From positions 115,576,162 through 115,640,161 of the forward strand of contig NC_081824.1 in NCBI RefSeq assembly GCF_030867095.1: a DNA stretch of 64,000 nt. The letters are read 5' to 3'. The first letter of the stretch is position 1. The number at the start of each line of letters is the position of its first letter. Below are positions 32,424-44,520 of the stretch, piece after piece. This DNA comes from Alligator mississippiensis (lineage: Eukaryota > Chordata > Crocodylia > Alligatoridae). The notes beneath the pieces are model-generated. The model saw nothing but the letters and a program-made list of their open reading frames with translations. It had not been told where the DNA came from and did no database searches. The translations under genes were made by a program, and so were the position numbers.

Positions 32424-33284
32424 GCTTAAGGATTAGATCATCCAGAGGTATAGCTAGGCAGCTCTGTGGTTGCAGTACTTTTGTGCCACTTGCTCACAAA
32501 GGGAGCACCCAGGGCTGCTTCCCCACTTGCCTCTGTTCCTCCTAGCCCTCTGGTTATGCTGCTCGGATTATCTAGTCTGATATTTTGAATATCACAAGCT
32601 CTTAAATTTCACCCAGTTACATTTGTGTTTAGCCAAACACAAGTTATTGAGCTCAAGTGCATCTTCCAGAAGGTCCTCCAGTCTTGGTATGAAGAGATCA
32701 AGGGATGGAGAATCTTCATTGCCCCTTAAGAGTTGATTCTATTGATTAATCATGTTCAGCCTTGAAACCTTGTTTCTTGTTTCCTACTTGAATTTGTCTG
32801 GCTTCAGCTTAAGCCGTTGGTTCTCTTTTAAAATCTCTCGAGTTCTTAAGGTGTTTAGTGTGAGTTTTATTGATATTATATTGGGATAATTATTTTAATC
32901 AGAATGTCATGACATTATAAGTCACATATTTTAGAAAAGACTACATGTATGCAATTACTATTATTCACAAAAAATGTAATTCATTGTAAGGAGATGGTTT
33001 AGCCTGTTGGCTCCTGCAGGCTGGCTTTACTTCCTGAGTTGCTCCTCAGCCATCCCTCCAAATAAAAACACAGTCTTTGCACAACAAATAAATGAACCAA
33101 CAAAACCTTCAGGCCCTGTCCCAAGCACCAGGAAGGGCTCTGGCCCCAGCACTGCAGTGTCCCCATCTTGGTGCAAGTTTGTTTGGCTCACAGTTCGCTT
33201 CTTGCCTGCAAACTGCTCCTTCATACAGTTTTTGCTCTTCTCTGCTCTCTTTTAGTGAAATGTTCCCTCATAATCTAAGGGCCC
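32424..33284. other. no gene seen
   Basis: AT-rich, then mixed sequence with no recognisable coding region or repeat family. Confidence 0.4.
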
Positions 33285-33500
33285 TTTTACATGTGCTCTG
33301 GGGGGAGGGCTTTAATTAGAGCAGCTCTGAGAGCCTCTCTAATTAAAGTGCTGCCACATCTTCTGTGTCAGCATTCCTGCGCTTAAAAATGGCAGTGGGG
33401 GCACTTGAAAAAAAAGCTCATTTAATTAATTGTGTGTGCTCCAACATGCTGGAATTTCAGCACATCCCAGCAGCCCCCATGCTCGTGTATAGACATCCTG
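33285..33500. mobile_element. palindromic non-autonomous DNA element, copy 3 (rearranged)
   Basis: TTTACATGTGCTCTGGGGGG, GGGCTTTAATTAGAGCAGCTCTGAGAG and AAAAATGGCAGTGGGGGCAC match copy 4 at 39612-39905. The right arm is shortened. Confidence 0.55.
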
Positions 33501-34224
33501 TATACCTACAGCTGGATTTTTTTTCAATTTAGGTGTGGAAATGCTTTCAGTGAAGCACTGTCAAAATGCTCAAGAAGGCTGGATTTTGTTTTATGAATTT
33601 GAAAAAAGTATGCATTTAATTCTAAGGACAACAGATCTAAAGAAACAACATGTTTTGATTATTTTTCCCTAGTCTTTTTGCTTCAATCTTGAACTGATTA
33701 ATATACCCTTAGGCCTCTAACATATTAGTAGAGCGTGTAGTTTGTTTTGTTGTGTTATATATGATGATGCATCATACCACCCATGCCCCCCTCTTCAAAA
33801 TCCTAGATCTGTCTATAAAAATTACTGGTTTAAAAAAGTCTGGGAAGTTTTAGTAATGAAAAGTTGTCCTATCAAGTCAGTGTTAGGGGAGAAGGCAAAA
33901 AGCTGCTTGCTTACAAATCTGGTAGAAATATTTGGAATTTGCTAAAAAAATATTCATCTTCTGCCTCCATAGGGGAAATTGAGAAACTTTTTTGAATATT
34001 GAAGTGCAAGTTCCATGAGTTAATAGTTAAGAATACATTTCTGAATAATTTTAAAAATTAAAAGCAGAGATGAGTAGAAGATAAAGAGTTTTGTGTTATG
34101 AAGAGTTCTAGGGAAAAGGAGGGATGAATTATTGGAAAGAGATGAAGGAACACAGGGCCGTGGCATCAGTGGAAATATTGAGGAACTGTTGGAGACTGTG
34201 GGGAGGAGAAAAAGGGAGCATAAG
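33501..34224. other. no gene seen; AT-rich
   Basis: No gene or repeat is recognised up to the target duplication of the hAT element. Confidence 0.4.
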
Positions 34225-34461
34225 CAGAGCTGGTTGAAGGGTAATCGGTGCCCTAAGTGAACTGTGTACCTCGGCGCCCCCACCACTTCCGGTATAGAGG
34301 AAAATAAGAAGTCTAGAATGAACTCTTACATGTACTTATTTGATATTTGAAATGAAGAATAAAAACAATTTTTTTTTTATTGATTGTTTCACACTTTTCA
34401 TTAACCCTAACACAACTATACTGCAAAAACTGTAATAGACTTTATTATAACATATGTACAA

Positions 34462-36900
34462 TTAAAAGAAAATCCTCATGAACATTTGTGTGAAAAATAA
34501 CAACTTTGCTTTTTGTTCTTTCAGTTTCACAAATTCAGACACAAGTTCTTTAAGAGACAGTTTTCCAGCTATTTCATGTTCTATCAACATGGTGGCCAGT
34601 CCAACAAGTCTCTCTTGCAGCATAGAAGAATGAAGGTATGTCTTTATCAATTTTAGCTTTGAGAAGCTACGCTCTTTACTAGCAACAGAAACTGGGAGAG
34701 TCAAGAGAATGTGGAGAACGATTAAGATGATGGGAAAACTGTCTGTTAGTTTACGTTCAGAAGTAAACTTCAGTACATCCCGAGGTGTAAGACATTTGGA
34801 AGTCATCGTGAAATAACCTGCAGTTCACTGCACAAATCTGTAGCATCAATATCTTTAGAATTTCCATGTTGTAATGCCGACTCTAGCTTCAAGCAGTGTT
34901 CCATTATCTGTTTTGATGTCTTATTTTGTAAACTGAACATCGTAGAGGAAACCAAAGACTGAATCAAGCCACTGTATCTTTTCAAATAGCTCTTTAACTG
35001 ACTGTATTGCATTATCAAGGCCTGCAAAATAGAAGTTTATTTTGCATTTTTGTTTTGGGTCCTAAACTGACATCTTTTGCTTCATATGTGAACTGCTGCT
35101 TCTTTCTCTAAATGCGTACTGATTCTGGTTCAAAGTTTGCTGGTAGCTGTAACTCTTTAGCAAGCTCACGAACATCTACCAGTATCTTTTCAAACCCTTT
35201 ATGACTCCTGCATTCCTCCAGAAACTTTTCAGTTTTTGGGTAGCAGAATGTATGTCAAAGTCCTTTGCCTGAAGTTGCTTACTGATCAGAAGAAGGATGT
35301 TATACCACAAATTTGAGCTTGGAAAGGCCATTTGCAACAGCTTCTGCATCAGCACATGTCGTATTGCCAGATGATCCTGAGGGTAGTATCATCAGAAATT
35401 TTAGTTAATGCATTATAGATATTGCCAAGCTCATAGCGAAGAGGCTTCAAGGCATGAATCTGACTCTCCCATCTCGTTCACTCAATGGTTTCACAATTTG
35501 AGAAGGCTGGTGACTAAGAACTTTCCAATGGTATGTTGAACCTGAGAACAACGCATAAATGCATTGCACTAGGTCAAAGAAACTGCTTGCCACCAAACAA
35601 CATCTGGCAGCATCATTGACAACCAAATTCAGAGTGTGTGTACTGCAAGGAACAAAAATGGTGCAAAGATTAATTTTTATTATTTCCCTTTGTACACCAT
35701 TGTCTTTTGTACACCACTGCTCCCCTGAGCACTACCAGGAGTAACTAGGAATAATAGCCACAAGTTAATTGAGAGTAGGTTCAGGCTAGACAGCAGGAGG
35801 CACTACTTCACAGTCAGGGCAGCTAGGATCTGGAACCAACTTCCAAGGGAAGTGCTGCTCACTCCTACCCTGGGGGTCTTTAAAAGGAGGCTTGATAATC
35901 ACCTTGTCGGGGTTGTTTGACCCCCAGCATTCTTTCCTGCCCATGGCAGGGGGTCAGACTTGATGATCTGCTCGGGTCCCTTCTGACCCTATCAACTATG
36001 AAACTATTTATCCTTTATATTACTCCCATTGTCATAGCCTTGGCCACATAAGTTCTCAACAGATGATGACATTCCTTCCAGCTCTGGTAGAATGCTTTCA
36101 GTCATAAAAGCACCAGTTGTTTCCTTCAATGGTACAAGCCCCCCAAAATGTTCCTTTATGATCACTTCAGCATTATCCAGATCTGCAGCTTTTGCCACAT
36201 CTACAAAGCGAATAATGATTGTCATCTGCTTAACTTGACTCACATCTTGTGTACAGTCCAGAATTATTGAAAAGTATTTTGCAGGATGGGCAGCTTCTAA
36301 GATTTTTTCTTTAACAGCATTTGCTAGGAGTTGAATCAATTCATTCTGAACTGCAGCCTTTTTCCAAGGTAATGAACATGTGTTTCATGGTCATTTATTT
36401 TGTGCAGATACTCCTTCATGACTGGATCAAACAAAAGCCCGGTATTCAATACATTTTAAGAAGTCTCCATTACCAGCGCTATATAATTTTTAATTTGTCT
36501 TGAGGAATGCCAGGTTTTGCCCACCGAAAACTCTCACTAAAGCAATCAGTTGCTTCAATATTTGCTGCCAGTGTTTTTCTTGTTTGATCCCACATAAATT
36601 TTCTTCATCAATAGTTTTCTGTCTTTTCAATCGCAGTTCAAGTTCTTTCCAGTTTTGGAAATTTTCCAAATGTTCACTACTTTTTTCATGAGAGGAGAGA
36701 ATTGCAGATATGTTTTTCCAGTCCTTTGAACCATTTTCAGTAAGTGATGATGTACCAATTACTTTACTGCTTTACTACAAAATTGAACCAAGAAATTCCT
36801 GCCTTGAAGCCTGTTTCCTGAATTATGGACACAATACATATCTGTACCTGGTGTCGGCATATTTTGGTCATCTTACTCTTGATGAAATCAAGGGTGCTTT
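34462..36900 (-). pseudogene. hAT transposase remnant
   Basis: Read from the high to the low coordinate, the fragments line up as one transposase of the hAT group that includes ZMYM-like host genes. About 36520 reads LIALVRVFGGQNLAFL. The frame 36339-36004 contains VKEKILEAAHPAKYFSIILD and CGQGYDNGSNIKDK, part of the RNase H-like catalytic core with its first aspartate. After the nested CR1, 35027-34803 has the helical linker. The frame 34806-34462 has the dimerisation domain LPVSVASKERSFSKLKLIK. Stops and frame changes separate the pieces, so it is inactive. Confidence 0.8.
35735..36003 (+). mobile_element. CR1 LINE 3' end nested in the hAT
   Basis: It includes the CR1 segments GGTTCAGGCTAGACAGCAGG, GGATCTGGAACCAACTTCC and the 3' end GATGATCTGCTCGGGTCCC...CTATCAACTATGAAAC. 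Only the last 270 bp or so are present. The hAT transposase remnant resumes on both sides. Confidence 0.85.
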
Positions 36901-37655
36901 AGATTTTAAGAAGGGTGGTTGGAAGGGGTAAGGAAGGTGTAAAAAATTAGTGTCATGAGCTGTAAGATGATATAGGGGTTCCTCTTTTAGGATGACGTTG
37001 CCAGTGGTATGCTCTTGTCATAAGTCTGCTTGAGAGTTGAAAAGGTAAGAGTAGCAATTCTAATGATCTTTCCTTTGAGATCTTTCCAAAGGTCTTTTTC
37101 CCCTTACCGAACCAAATGTCTTAAACCAAGGTAGAGCTGTAGCCAGCCAGGGCTATTATTTAGAATGATGTTCCTGTTTTGTTCTGCATATAATTTTGGC
37201 ACCCTAGGTGACTGCCTAGTTCATCTAATGGTTGGACCAGCCCTGAGCACAAGACTTTCATGGACACTAGTTTGGGTTGTGGTAGCACTGTTGATAGAAG
37301 ATTAATATCTGTCTTTGTGTATGTTTTGAGTTATCAGATGTGTTTTTGAATGTTAAATCTGTTATTTAATGGATTGGATTTATTAATAAATAAAGTTTAA
37401 AAAATACCCTCTCCAGCCTATACCATTAGAACAGTTCTATTTGTTTCTAATATGCTTAAAAAAAAATTCTGCTTATTGCTATTATCTTTTTCTCTCACCC
37501 TTATCCCTGTTATCTTCCTGCTACTCCTGAATCAGTATTAACTTTTTGCCATAGTTTTCTCTTCCTTCATTGTTTAATTATGGCTTGCTGACACATTTTT
37601 CAGTGGTAAATTTTTTCATAGATTTGGGAAGTTAGCCATTCTGAAACTTCTGGGC

Positions 37656-38418
37656 TTAGTACAGATAGTTAAAAAGTCCAAGGCTGAATCTATTTAGTCT
37701 TTGCAGGTTAGACTAACCTGCAGAGATTAAACAGAGAAACAACTGGACAGACATTCACTTTTGATTCAGGAAATACAGCCATATGCCTGCAGTGGCTCTG
37801 GCCAGAAGCCGGGGGGCAGGAAGGAGTGGTGAGGCTCTAGAGCATGGCTCTCTGGCACATAATCAGCATGGGCTGTGTGTTTGCTTCCTCTTCCTGCTAT
37901 CCCTGAGGTCACTGGGATTTGCAGTCAAGAGTCACAGCAGCAAAACTCTTGATCATCACTTCTTCCTGCTTCCAGGTACCTCTGGGATTTGTAGTCCACA
38001 GTCACCGCCAGCAGTAAATTTTTAGCAGGCCAGGACAGGACAGCTCTGTACTTGGGGGAAGGGAAGTTTAACTCCCCTTGCTGGCCCCAGACCCAAGTTG
38101 GGGCCAGCCCTGCCTTCCATGCTACCCCCTCCCCAACCTTCTCTGCTGGAACAGACAGCAAAGCCCAGTCCAGAGTTGCAGAGCATGGGATGTTGGGGGG
38201 ACTGTGATTAACTTGAACCAGGAAGGGGTCTGTGGCAGAAGTTTCATAAACCTGTTTGACCCAAGTCAGTTAAGTCTGATACTACATTCAACCAGGTTTA
38301 TCTTAAATCAATTTCAGGAATTTTGAAACTGGTTTGTGTGCACTAAACTTCTGTTCTGTTACAGGTTTAAACCAGTTTCTGATACTTAAACCGGTTTATG
38401 TATAACGTCTGTCTCTAA
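37656..38418 (+). mobile_element. dispersed non-autonomous element, copy B
   Basis: Same family as copy A (16320-17137) in the opposite orientation. It begins TTAGTACAGATAG and has GCAGGTTAGACTAACCTGCAGAGATT near its start, a GC-rich middle, then GTTACAGGTTTAAACCAGTTTC and CGTCTGTCTCTA at the end. The CTAACCTGC palindrome near the left end is shared by all copies. Confidence 0.65.
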
Positions 38419-39611
38419 CCCTGTTATTGATTGGAACTGTTCTCTGCCTATATGGAATACAATCAGATTTATTCCCACTTGCTTCTAGACTACTGCCATC
38501 TTCAAGTATCATGATTTAACACCTCTTTATTCATCATAATGAGGTCCAAATGAGAATTACAGTATTGTAGTGCAATACCATTTATGTTAGAAAAAGATCT
38601 ATATTTTTTAGAAGATCCCACGTTGCTTTAGTACTGCAGGTACAGACTGAAATCTCCCATAGCAACATAATTTTTCTTTCCCTGTATTACAAACAGGCAC
38701 TTAAGTATTAAATCAGGAATGGGTAAACCCAGAAGGTTGGATGGAGACGGTCTAAGGGAGGAAGTACCACTTTCACAATTACTGGGATCCAGTGACCCTA
38801 ACTTCCTGTAAATTTGAAGCCTTATCCAAAGCTCAGTGAATCTAAAGATTCCCATCAGATCTGCTGGGCCCATTGTGAAGAGACTGCAGCTGGAATAGCA
38901 ACCCCAAACAAGATGTGGTAGTAGCTTTACATTAGCAACTCTGCAGTACTAATCAAGAGAGACCCAACTGCAGAGAGCCCTGGTTTGTGCAAGCGGAGTG
39001 GACCTCACCCTACTATATCTTTTCTTTGGAATGATAAAAATGCTGAGTAGTCAAAAACCAAACCTTTAAAATTAACACTAGTTTTCAGATCAGAAGAAGA
39101 ATCCCTTTAATGTGGCTATTTTGCCACAAAATTTTTGTTTTCAAATAAAAAAAGCAAATATTTTGCTTTTAGAAAACTTTGTGGATTCTGCAAAAACCCA
39201 AATGGATATCATCTTTCCTTTAACATACCTTCCATGGACTGCATTGGCTGCTGGCAGTTTCAATACCAATCTGTCCTGTGCTGACCGCCAACCCAAAAAA
39301 TGCGCCTTAGGAGTCTGAAGGAAAATCTGGTGCCTGTTTCAATGTACTTTGATGTTAAACTGACTTCCATAAACACTGGATCAGGCCCTTAGCTTTAGAG
39401 GGCATGTATGGAGTTTTGCTTACAACTTATAAAACAGCCCTGTAACTACACTGTATTCTTTGGTTGGATACTAGTAAGGGCTAAAAAGATCTTGGGTACA
39501 GCGCCGCACTCTTATAGGACAGCAGTTTCATGCAAGCTACCTTTTAGTTCTGTATTTAAGTGATTCTAACCTAATTTTTTCCCCTTCAGAATTTGGTGTT
39601 GGAATACTGAC
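38419..39611. other. no gene seen; AT-rich
   Basis: No repeat family or exon could be supported. A good acceptor-like CCCCTTCAG at about 39589 leads into no useful frame. Confidence 0.4.
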
Positions 39612-39905
39612 TGGGCATTTATACATGTGCTCTGGGAGTGTAGTGAGGTGCGCTTTAATTAGAGTGGCTCTAAGAGCTGCTCTGATTAAAGACCCTGGAG
39701 TATCACATGTATCAGTGTCCCCATGCTGAAAAATGGCAGTGGGGGTGCCTTAACTAAAGCGCATTAGGTGAACTTTAGTTAAAGTCACCCTGGCACCATT
39801 TTTCAGTGTGGGGACACTGATACATATGACACTGGAGACTGCTGGAGCGTGATAATTACCATGCTCCAGCAGACTTGATTAATTGAGCTGGACATGTATA
39901 GGTAC
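39612..39905. mobile_element. palindromic non-autonomous DNA element, copy 4 (most complete)
   Basis: Outer ends GGGCATTTATACATGTGCTC and GAGCTGGACATGTATAGG are inverted-like. Inner arms CAGTGTCCCCATGCTGAAAAATGG and CCATTTTTCAGTGTGGGGACACTG are nearly exact complements. The centre reads AACTAAAGCGCATTAGGTGAACTTTAGTT. No coding sequence. Confidence 0.7.
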
Positions 39906-40627
39906 TCTATGATTACTTCCAAAGCTGCTGCATTTATTTGCATACCACATGCCCTCAGATAAAGTATGTGCCATGTTTTGGTAAGGCAGAATAAAGAAAA
40001 AAAAAATTCTCCACTTAACCAAACCATTTGGAGTCAGTTTCCTCATTTAAGATGTGCATCTTAATTTTCAATTGATGATTTTTGGGAAAAGAAGAGTAAT
40101 ATGGGAATAAATAAGATACATGAAAATACAGTACCATAATAATTATATGGCATTGCTATTAACATACATACACATGGCCAAGTCAAGACCTAGCATGCTT
40201 AGTGACAGAATTCCTTGACAGGATCTAGTCTAGTTAGGGAATGGTCTTCTATGACCTGGATCAGAGTTTACACTGGATAGATTGTCTTGCAACCTTAGAG
40301 CGATTCAGGGTGTTTCAGAGATGATGCAGTATATTGAAACCTGTTGGTCAAATGGTTAGAATTTCTGACAAGGTAGTGGTTTGTTACTGCTGACAAGACC
40401 CCAATCTCTCTTTCCGAAAGATACCACTAAAAAGTCATTGCGTAGCAAATATGAACGGTAGGAGCATCAGAACTCACGTGAGTTGGGGGACAGTGAGAGA
40501 AATCCTAGTGCTACAGGAGGCCAGGCACCTTTTCCATTTTTGGTTCCTTTATGAGTGAAGCATCCTTACGTGCAGCGGAACAGTATTACTCAGCACTGGC
40601 AGCCAGTGACAGGACGCTTAGCCTGCT
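39906..40627. other. no gene seen
   Basis: AT-rich up to about 40500, then a transition into a GC-rich repeat. Nothing else recognised. Confidence 0.4.
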
Positions 40628-41551
40628 TGTCACCTTAACAAGTCAGGCAGCCTGAAAAGCAGCCTGCAGGTGTAGCAGGGCCCAATAAGTAGATGCCTGT
40701 CCAGAAGGTGGCAGGGCTTAAGGCATATAAGACCAGGGCCTGAGCTGGTCAGGGAGTTGAGCCATGAGTGCCACTGGGAGAAAAGCTCCAGGCACCAGGG
40801 CTCCTGAGAGAACCACTGAGCTGGGTAAGCAACATAGAGCCTAGGAACAGGGCAGACCTGGGAATCGGGGTAGGTGTGCCCAAAGCCCAGAGAGTGGCAG
40901 GGGCAGGGTGCAGTAGCCCAGGGATCAGAGCAAAGCAGCCTAGAGATTTGGGCCAGGGGCCCATAGCCCAGAGAGGGGCAGAGGCAGGATACAGCAGTCT
41001 AGGGTTGGGACACAGTAGCCTGGGGATTGGGGCAAAGCAGCCCAGAGATTGTGGGGCTGAGGGCCTGAAGCCCAGAGGGGGGCAGAAGCTTGCTAGGGCA
41101 AGACACAGTGCCCAGAACCAGCTTGCCTGGTGCAGAGTACTGGGCTGCTTCCAGGAGCAGCTCTGAGAAGCGAAGCACCCAGGGGAAGCAGGCAAGTCTA
41201 GAAAACAAATTGGGGAGTAGCTGAGGTAAGTGACGTGGCCGGGCAAGGAGGCCAGGTCATTGGCACTGAGGCCGTGGCCCAAAAGGGCTGGTGATTAAAA
41301 CCAGTGAGGCATGGCTATGGGTACTGGGGAGGATGGAGCCCACATAATTGGACCTTAAGGCCAAGGGACAAGGGATACCTGCGATCATAAGAACAAGATC
41401 AGGCTTAGGGAATCACTAGGGTAGCTTCCCTTTCCTAAAGATAATAACATCAAGATGTGGCAAGTGAGAAGGGGAGCAGCAGTCGGGGCAGCAAGAACTA
41501 AGCAGCCACCAGGGGGTGCCGCGACCACCTCTGGGATGAGCACCTGTTACA
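40628..41551 (+). repeat. GC-rich LTR-like repeat with internal minisatellite
   Basis: It starts TGTCACCTTAAC, has a GGCATATAAGACC TATA-like box at about 40722, and ends near CACCTGTTACA. Between 40860 and 41080, units like GGGCAAAGCAGCCCAGAGATT and GCCCAGAGAGGGGCAG recur. No target duplication or second copy was found, so the LTR label is tentative. Confidence 0.35.
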
Positions 41552-41594
41552 CAGCTGGAGTAAAGTTATGGGCCATAGAATGCTTGTTACAATA

Positions 41595-42218
41595 TACAGG
41601 GTCTTCGTAAAGTCCTCGTGCACTTTTAAACGTTAATAACTTTGTTTCTATCATACCTACAACCTATCTGTAAACAGCATTTAAAAGCAAATTTATTAAA
41701 GTTTTAGGACAACTGGAGTACACAATGCTAGACTTCATAAGTAATAATGAATTTATTCTTAAATAAGATGGAGCTCCGTGCCACTACGCTCTGAATGTAC
41801 GACAGTGCCTAAATGCCGTTTTCCCAGAGAAATGGATAGGCAGAGGCAGACCAGTTGCTTGGCCACCTCGTTCGCCTGACCTGTCACTGTTGGACTTCTT
41901 TTTATGGGGATATGCTAAAAGTGTAGTTTACTTGTCAAAACCATGCTCTTTGGTGGAACTTAGGGCTAGGATCACCAATGCAATTAGTGCAGTAACTCAA
42001 GAGCAACTGGGAAATGTTTTCAAGGAGTTGGAAGATCCGATTGAGCAGCTGTATCATGATGGATGGTAATTATGTTGAAGTCTAGCATTGTGTACTCTAG
42101 TTGTCCTAAAACTTTAATAAATTTGCTTTTAAATGCCATTGACAGACTGTTTCTATCTTGCCTACAACCTAAGTTATTACCTTTTAAAAGTGCACAAGGA
42201 CTTTATGAAGACCCTGTA
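41595..42218 (+). mobile_element. deleted mariner/IS630-type transposon
   Basis: Inverted ends ACAGGGTCTTCGTAAAGTCC and, from the other side, ACAGGGTCTTCATAAAGTCC are flanked by TA, the target of this superfamily. The inverted match continues inwards through GTGCACTTTTAAA and GTTTCTATC segments. Only the 3' third of a transposase is present, so the copy lost about half of its internal length. Confidence 0.85.
41767..42069 (+). pseudogene. mariner/IS630 transposase C-terminal fragment, DD41D spacing
   Basis: From the catalytic aspartate codon at 41767 the frame is open for 100 codons to a TAA. It encodes DGAPCHYALNVRQC, then WPPRSPDLSLLDFFLWGYAK, and ends YHDGW. The codon before the aspartate is TAA where glutamine is usual, suggesting a C-to-T change. 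The spacing from this aspartate to the aspartate in LLDFF is 41 residues, which places it in a DD41D group rather than classic DD34D mariner. The first aspartate and the DNA-binding domain are missing. Confidence 0.82.
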
Positions 42219-43639
42219 TATGTCATCAAATGTAGCATGGCATGAGCTCATTTAGACACAAACACAGCATTCAGTTACTGATCAGCAGGGAGTTAGGGTA
42301 GATTCTCAAAGAGTGTGAATATTAGATCCCCAGATATGGCAAGACTGTTTGATCTAATCAAGACCCATATTCATGAATTATGAGATGGTTATGATAAGTC
42401 AGGGACCTATTAAGAGTAATGCTGAGATAGATTGGATGTGAATTGTGAAGAAGTGCTTGTTAGGGGAATCAGATCTTTCCTGAGTTGTAGAGGTATTACA
42501 GAGATTGAAAACATGTGAGACTGATTTTTTTTTTTTTTTAAGCATTCTTCTGCAAGCACCAGTTCTGAGGGCAGATGAGAAGTCCATAAATTGGAGAGAC
42601 CAGCTTGGAAGTGTTCCAGATGTGACCAATGTACCATAATGTTTCATACTTAAAAGTCCAATCTAGGAACATGGCACATCTCTCTAGCCTTTGTTGATAG
42701 CTATCTTAATGCAGGTTGTCAGCAGACAAGCTCAATCACAAGAACAGTGACCATAACAAGAGCTTGTTCAATGACTGGAAGGCTGTCCACCCCTGGCAAG
42801 ATCTGTTAGAAGATCAAATGCTCCGATACTTTTTAGAAAACGCTGAGTATTGTGTGGTTTTATGGAGATAAATGATGCTGGATGGGTGCAGGTAATGCTT
42901 CTTTTTGCAGACAAGAGTCCCATAACATTCAATTAGAGGAGTTGGAGTGTTAGGCCTTCGGCTAAGAAATCAGAGGATGGTTACAGCATTGGCCAGAGAA
43001 ATGGATCTTCAAATTCAATTGGTTTAGAGGATTCACTCATGTCCTTGGGAAGATGGAGAGTTTGGCCCAAGTTCTTGGGAAATATGGTAGTGGCAATGAT
43101 CCATTGTTTCCCATTAATATGATAACAGCTAGTGATGAAAAAACCTTTGCTGCCATGGGCTAGAGCCAATATAGCCACTTCCAGGTAGCAAATACATCTG
43201 GATTCCTGCCAGCAAATTAACCCCTCTCCCAGTTTGCTACGTCTTGCTCTTTTTCTCTGGGATTTTTAACTCCTAGAGGGATACTTTCATTACCTATATC
43301 CCCACAGCTGGGCTACTGCACTAAGGCTACCTGCCCCTCTTAGAAGGCTTAGCTGCTTTGTTACACGACTATGGAGTATAGGTGGCACTATTATGTATTG
43401 TGCAAATCTGTTGCTGTCTGCTGTTTCTCTTGAAAAGCATTGAGTCAAGCCCTTTTGTTCATAGAGTATTGTTACCCTGTTGGCCCATATGATCTTTCTG
43501 GGAAAGAAAAACCCTGCAAAACACATGTATGTTTAAGTTTGTGCTTGCGTCTCTTTTCTGAAAAAGGTGGACTTAACCAGGCATGCGTTTTAGTGCTTTC
43601 CTTAGGTACAAGTGTGGTGGGCCTTCCATAAGTACCTAG
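42219..43639. other. no gene seen
   Basis: Mixed AT-rich sequence with a T run at about 42525. No recognisable exon or repeat. Confidence 0.4.
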
Positions 43640-44108
43640 ATTGATGGATCCCTATGTTATGTGGCAGCAGTGCTTAACTTTTGCCACATGGGCTGGGTGG
43701 GTAGTGCCAGGTCCATCCATGATCCAGATCCAGCTGGTGGGGCCCCATCCAGTGGCTGAGGCAGACACAGTGAGGGCTTGATGTAGCCACATGATAACAG
43801 CCCAGCCCTAATCCAGGCATGTGGAGCTGGCTCAGCCAAGGCTCAATCTAGCCAAATGGCAATGGCCTGAACCTGATCCAGCCACATGGCAGCAGCCAGG
43901 CCTGGGCTCAGTCTGACCAGGCACCAACAACCCAAGCCCATCCTGGCTGTGTGGGACTTAAAAATTTGGCAGCAGTAGAGGGGTGGCAGTTGTAATTGCC
44001 ACCACTCCCCTGCCACCAAATGTCTTGATCTATAGAAAACCCCATGGGCCAAATGCCATGGCTTCATGAACTAGATTTGGTCCATGGGTCGGGGTCTGAG
44101 GACTTCTG
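43640..44108. repeat. degenerate repeat with GCCACATGGCAGCAGCC units
   Basis: Variants of CCAGCCACATGGCAGCAGCC and CAGCCAAGGCTCAATCTAGCC recur between 43640 and 43920. The right part has GGCAGTTGTAATTGCCACCACTCCCC, a small hairpin. The family is unknown. Confidence 0.4.
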
Positions 44109-44116
44109 CTGCATAG

Positions 44117-44378
44117 CAGTGGGGGCCAATACTTTTAGCAGACATACCACAAATTAGCCCCACACCTTCCCCAAATGCTGCTCTGATCCTTTCCCCCTGC
44201 CTGATCTGCTGCTCTATTTTCTGTTTCCTGATCTGTGTTCCCTGCCTCATCTGCTGCTTTTTCTGTTCCCTGCCCTATCTGCCACTGCTCTGCTTTTTCT
44301 CTCCCTGATCTTCTGTATACCACACACAGGCTGCCCAGGCCCCTTTGTGGCATACATGCCACAGGTTGGCCACCCCTG
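44117..44378. mobile_element. hAT-type MITE with perfect 8-bp target duplication
   Basis: Ends CAGTGGGGGCCAATAC and, inverted, CAGGGGTGGCCAACC are flanked on both sides by CTGCATAG. The inside is C/T-rich with recurrent CCTGATCTGCTGC. It encodes no transposase. Confidence 0.88.
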
Positions 44379-44442
44379 CTGCATAGGATTATAATCTATA
44401 ACATATATTTTTAATGCAGTGTATTTCCACCTTTTCCCTTAG

Positions 44443-44520
44443 GGACTTTGTTACACAATCTAATACATTCCACTGTCGGCACTTTCATGAGACATTCAGC
44501 CAGAAAAGAAGCAGAAAGAG
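44443..44520 (+). CDS. candidate host exon, product unknown
   Basis: A strong acceptor (TTTCCACCTTTTCCCTTAG) precedes and a strong donor (GTAAGA after AAAGAG) follows a 78-bp segment. Two of three frames are open. The one that also fits the next candidate exon reads TLLHNLIHSTVGTFMRHSAR followed by more charged residues, with phase 1 at both borders. A length divisible by three and clean borders support a real exon. I do not recognise the protein. It lies just beyond a hAT MITE, in otherwise unique sequence. Confidence 0.42.

Larger units (their letters stand above)
34225..37245 (-). mobile_element. hAT DNA transposon, ZMYM-type, decayed full-length copy
   Basis: Inverted ends CAGAGCTGGTTGAAGG (34225) and, on the other strand, CAGGGCTGGTCCAACC (from 37245) bound a 3.0-kb element. 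The flanks AGCATAAG and AGCACAAG agree at 7 of 8 bases, which fits the hAT 8-bp target duplication. Transposase remnants read on the minus strand. A CR1 tail inserted later at 35735-36003. Confidence 0.82.
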
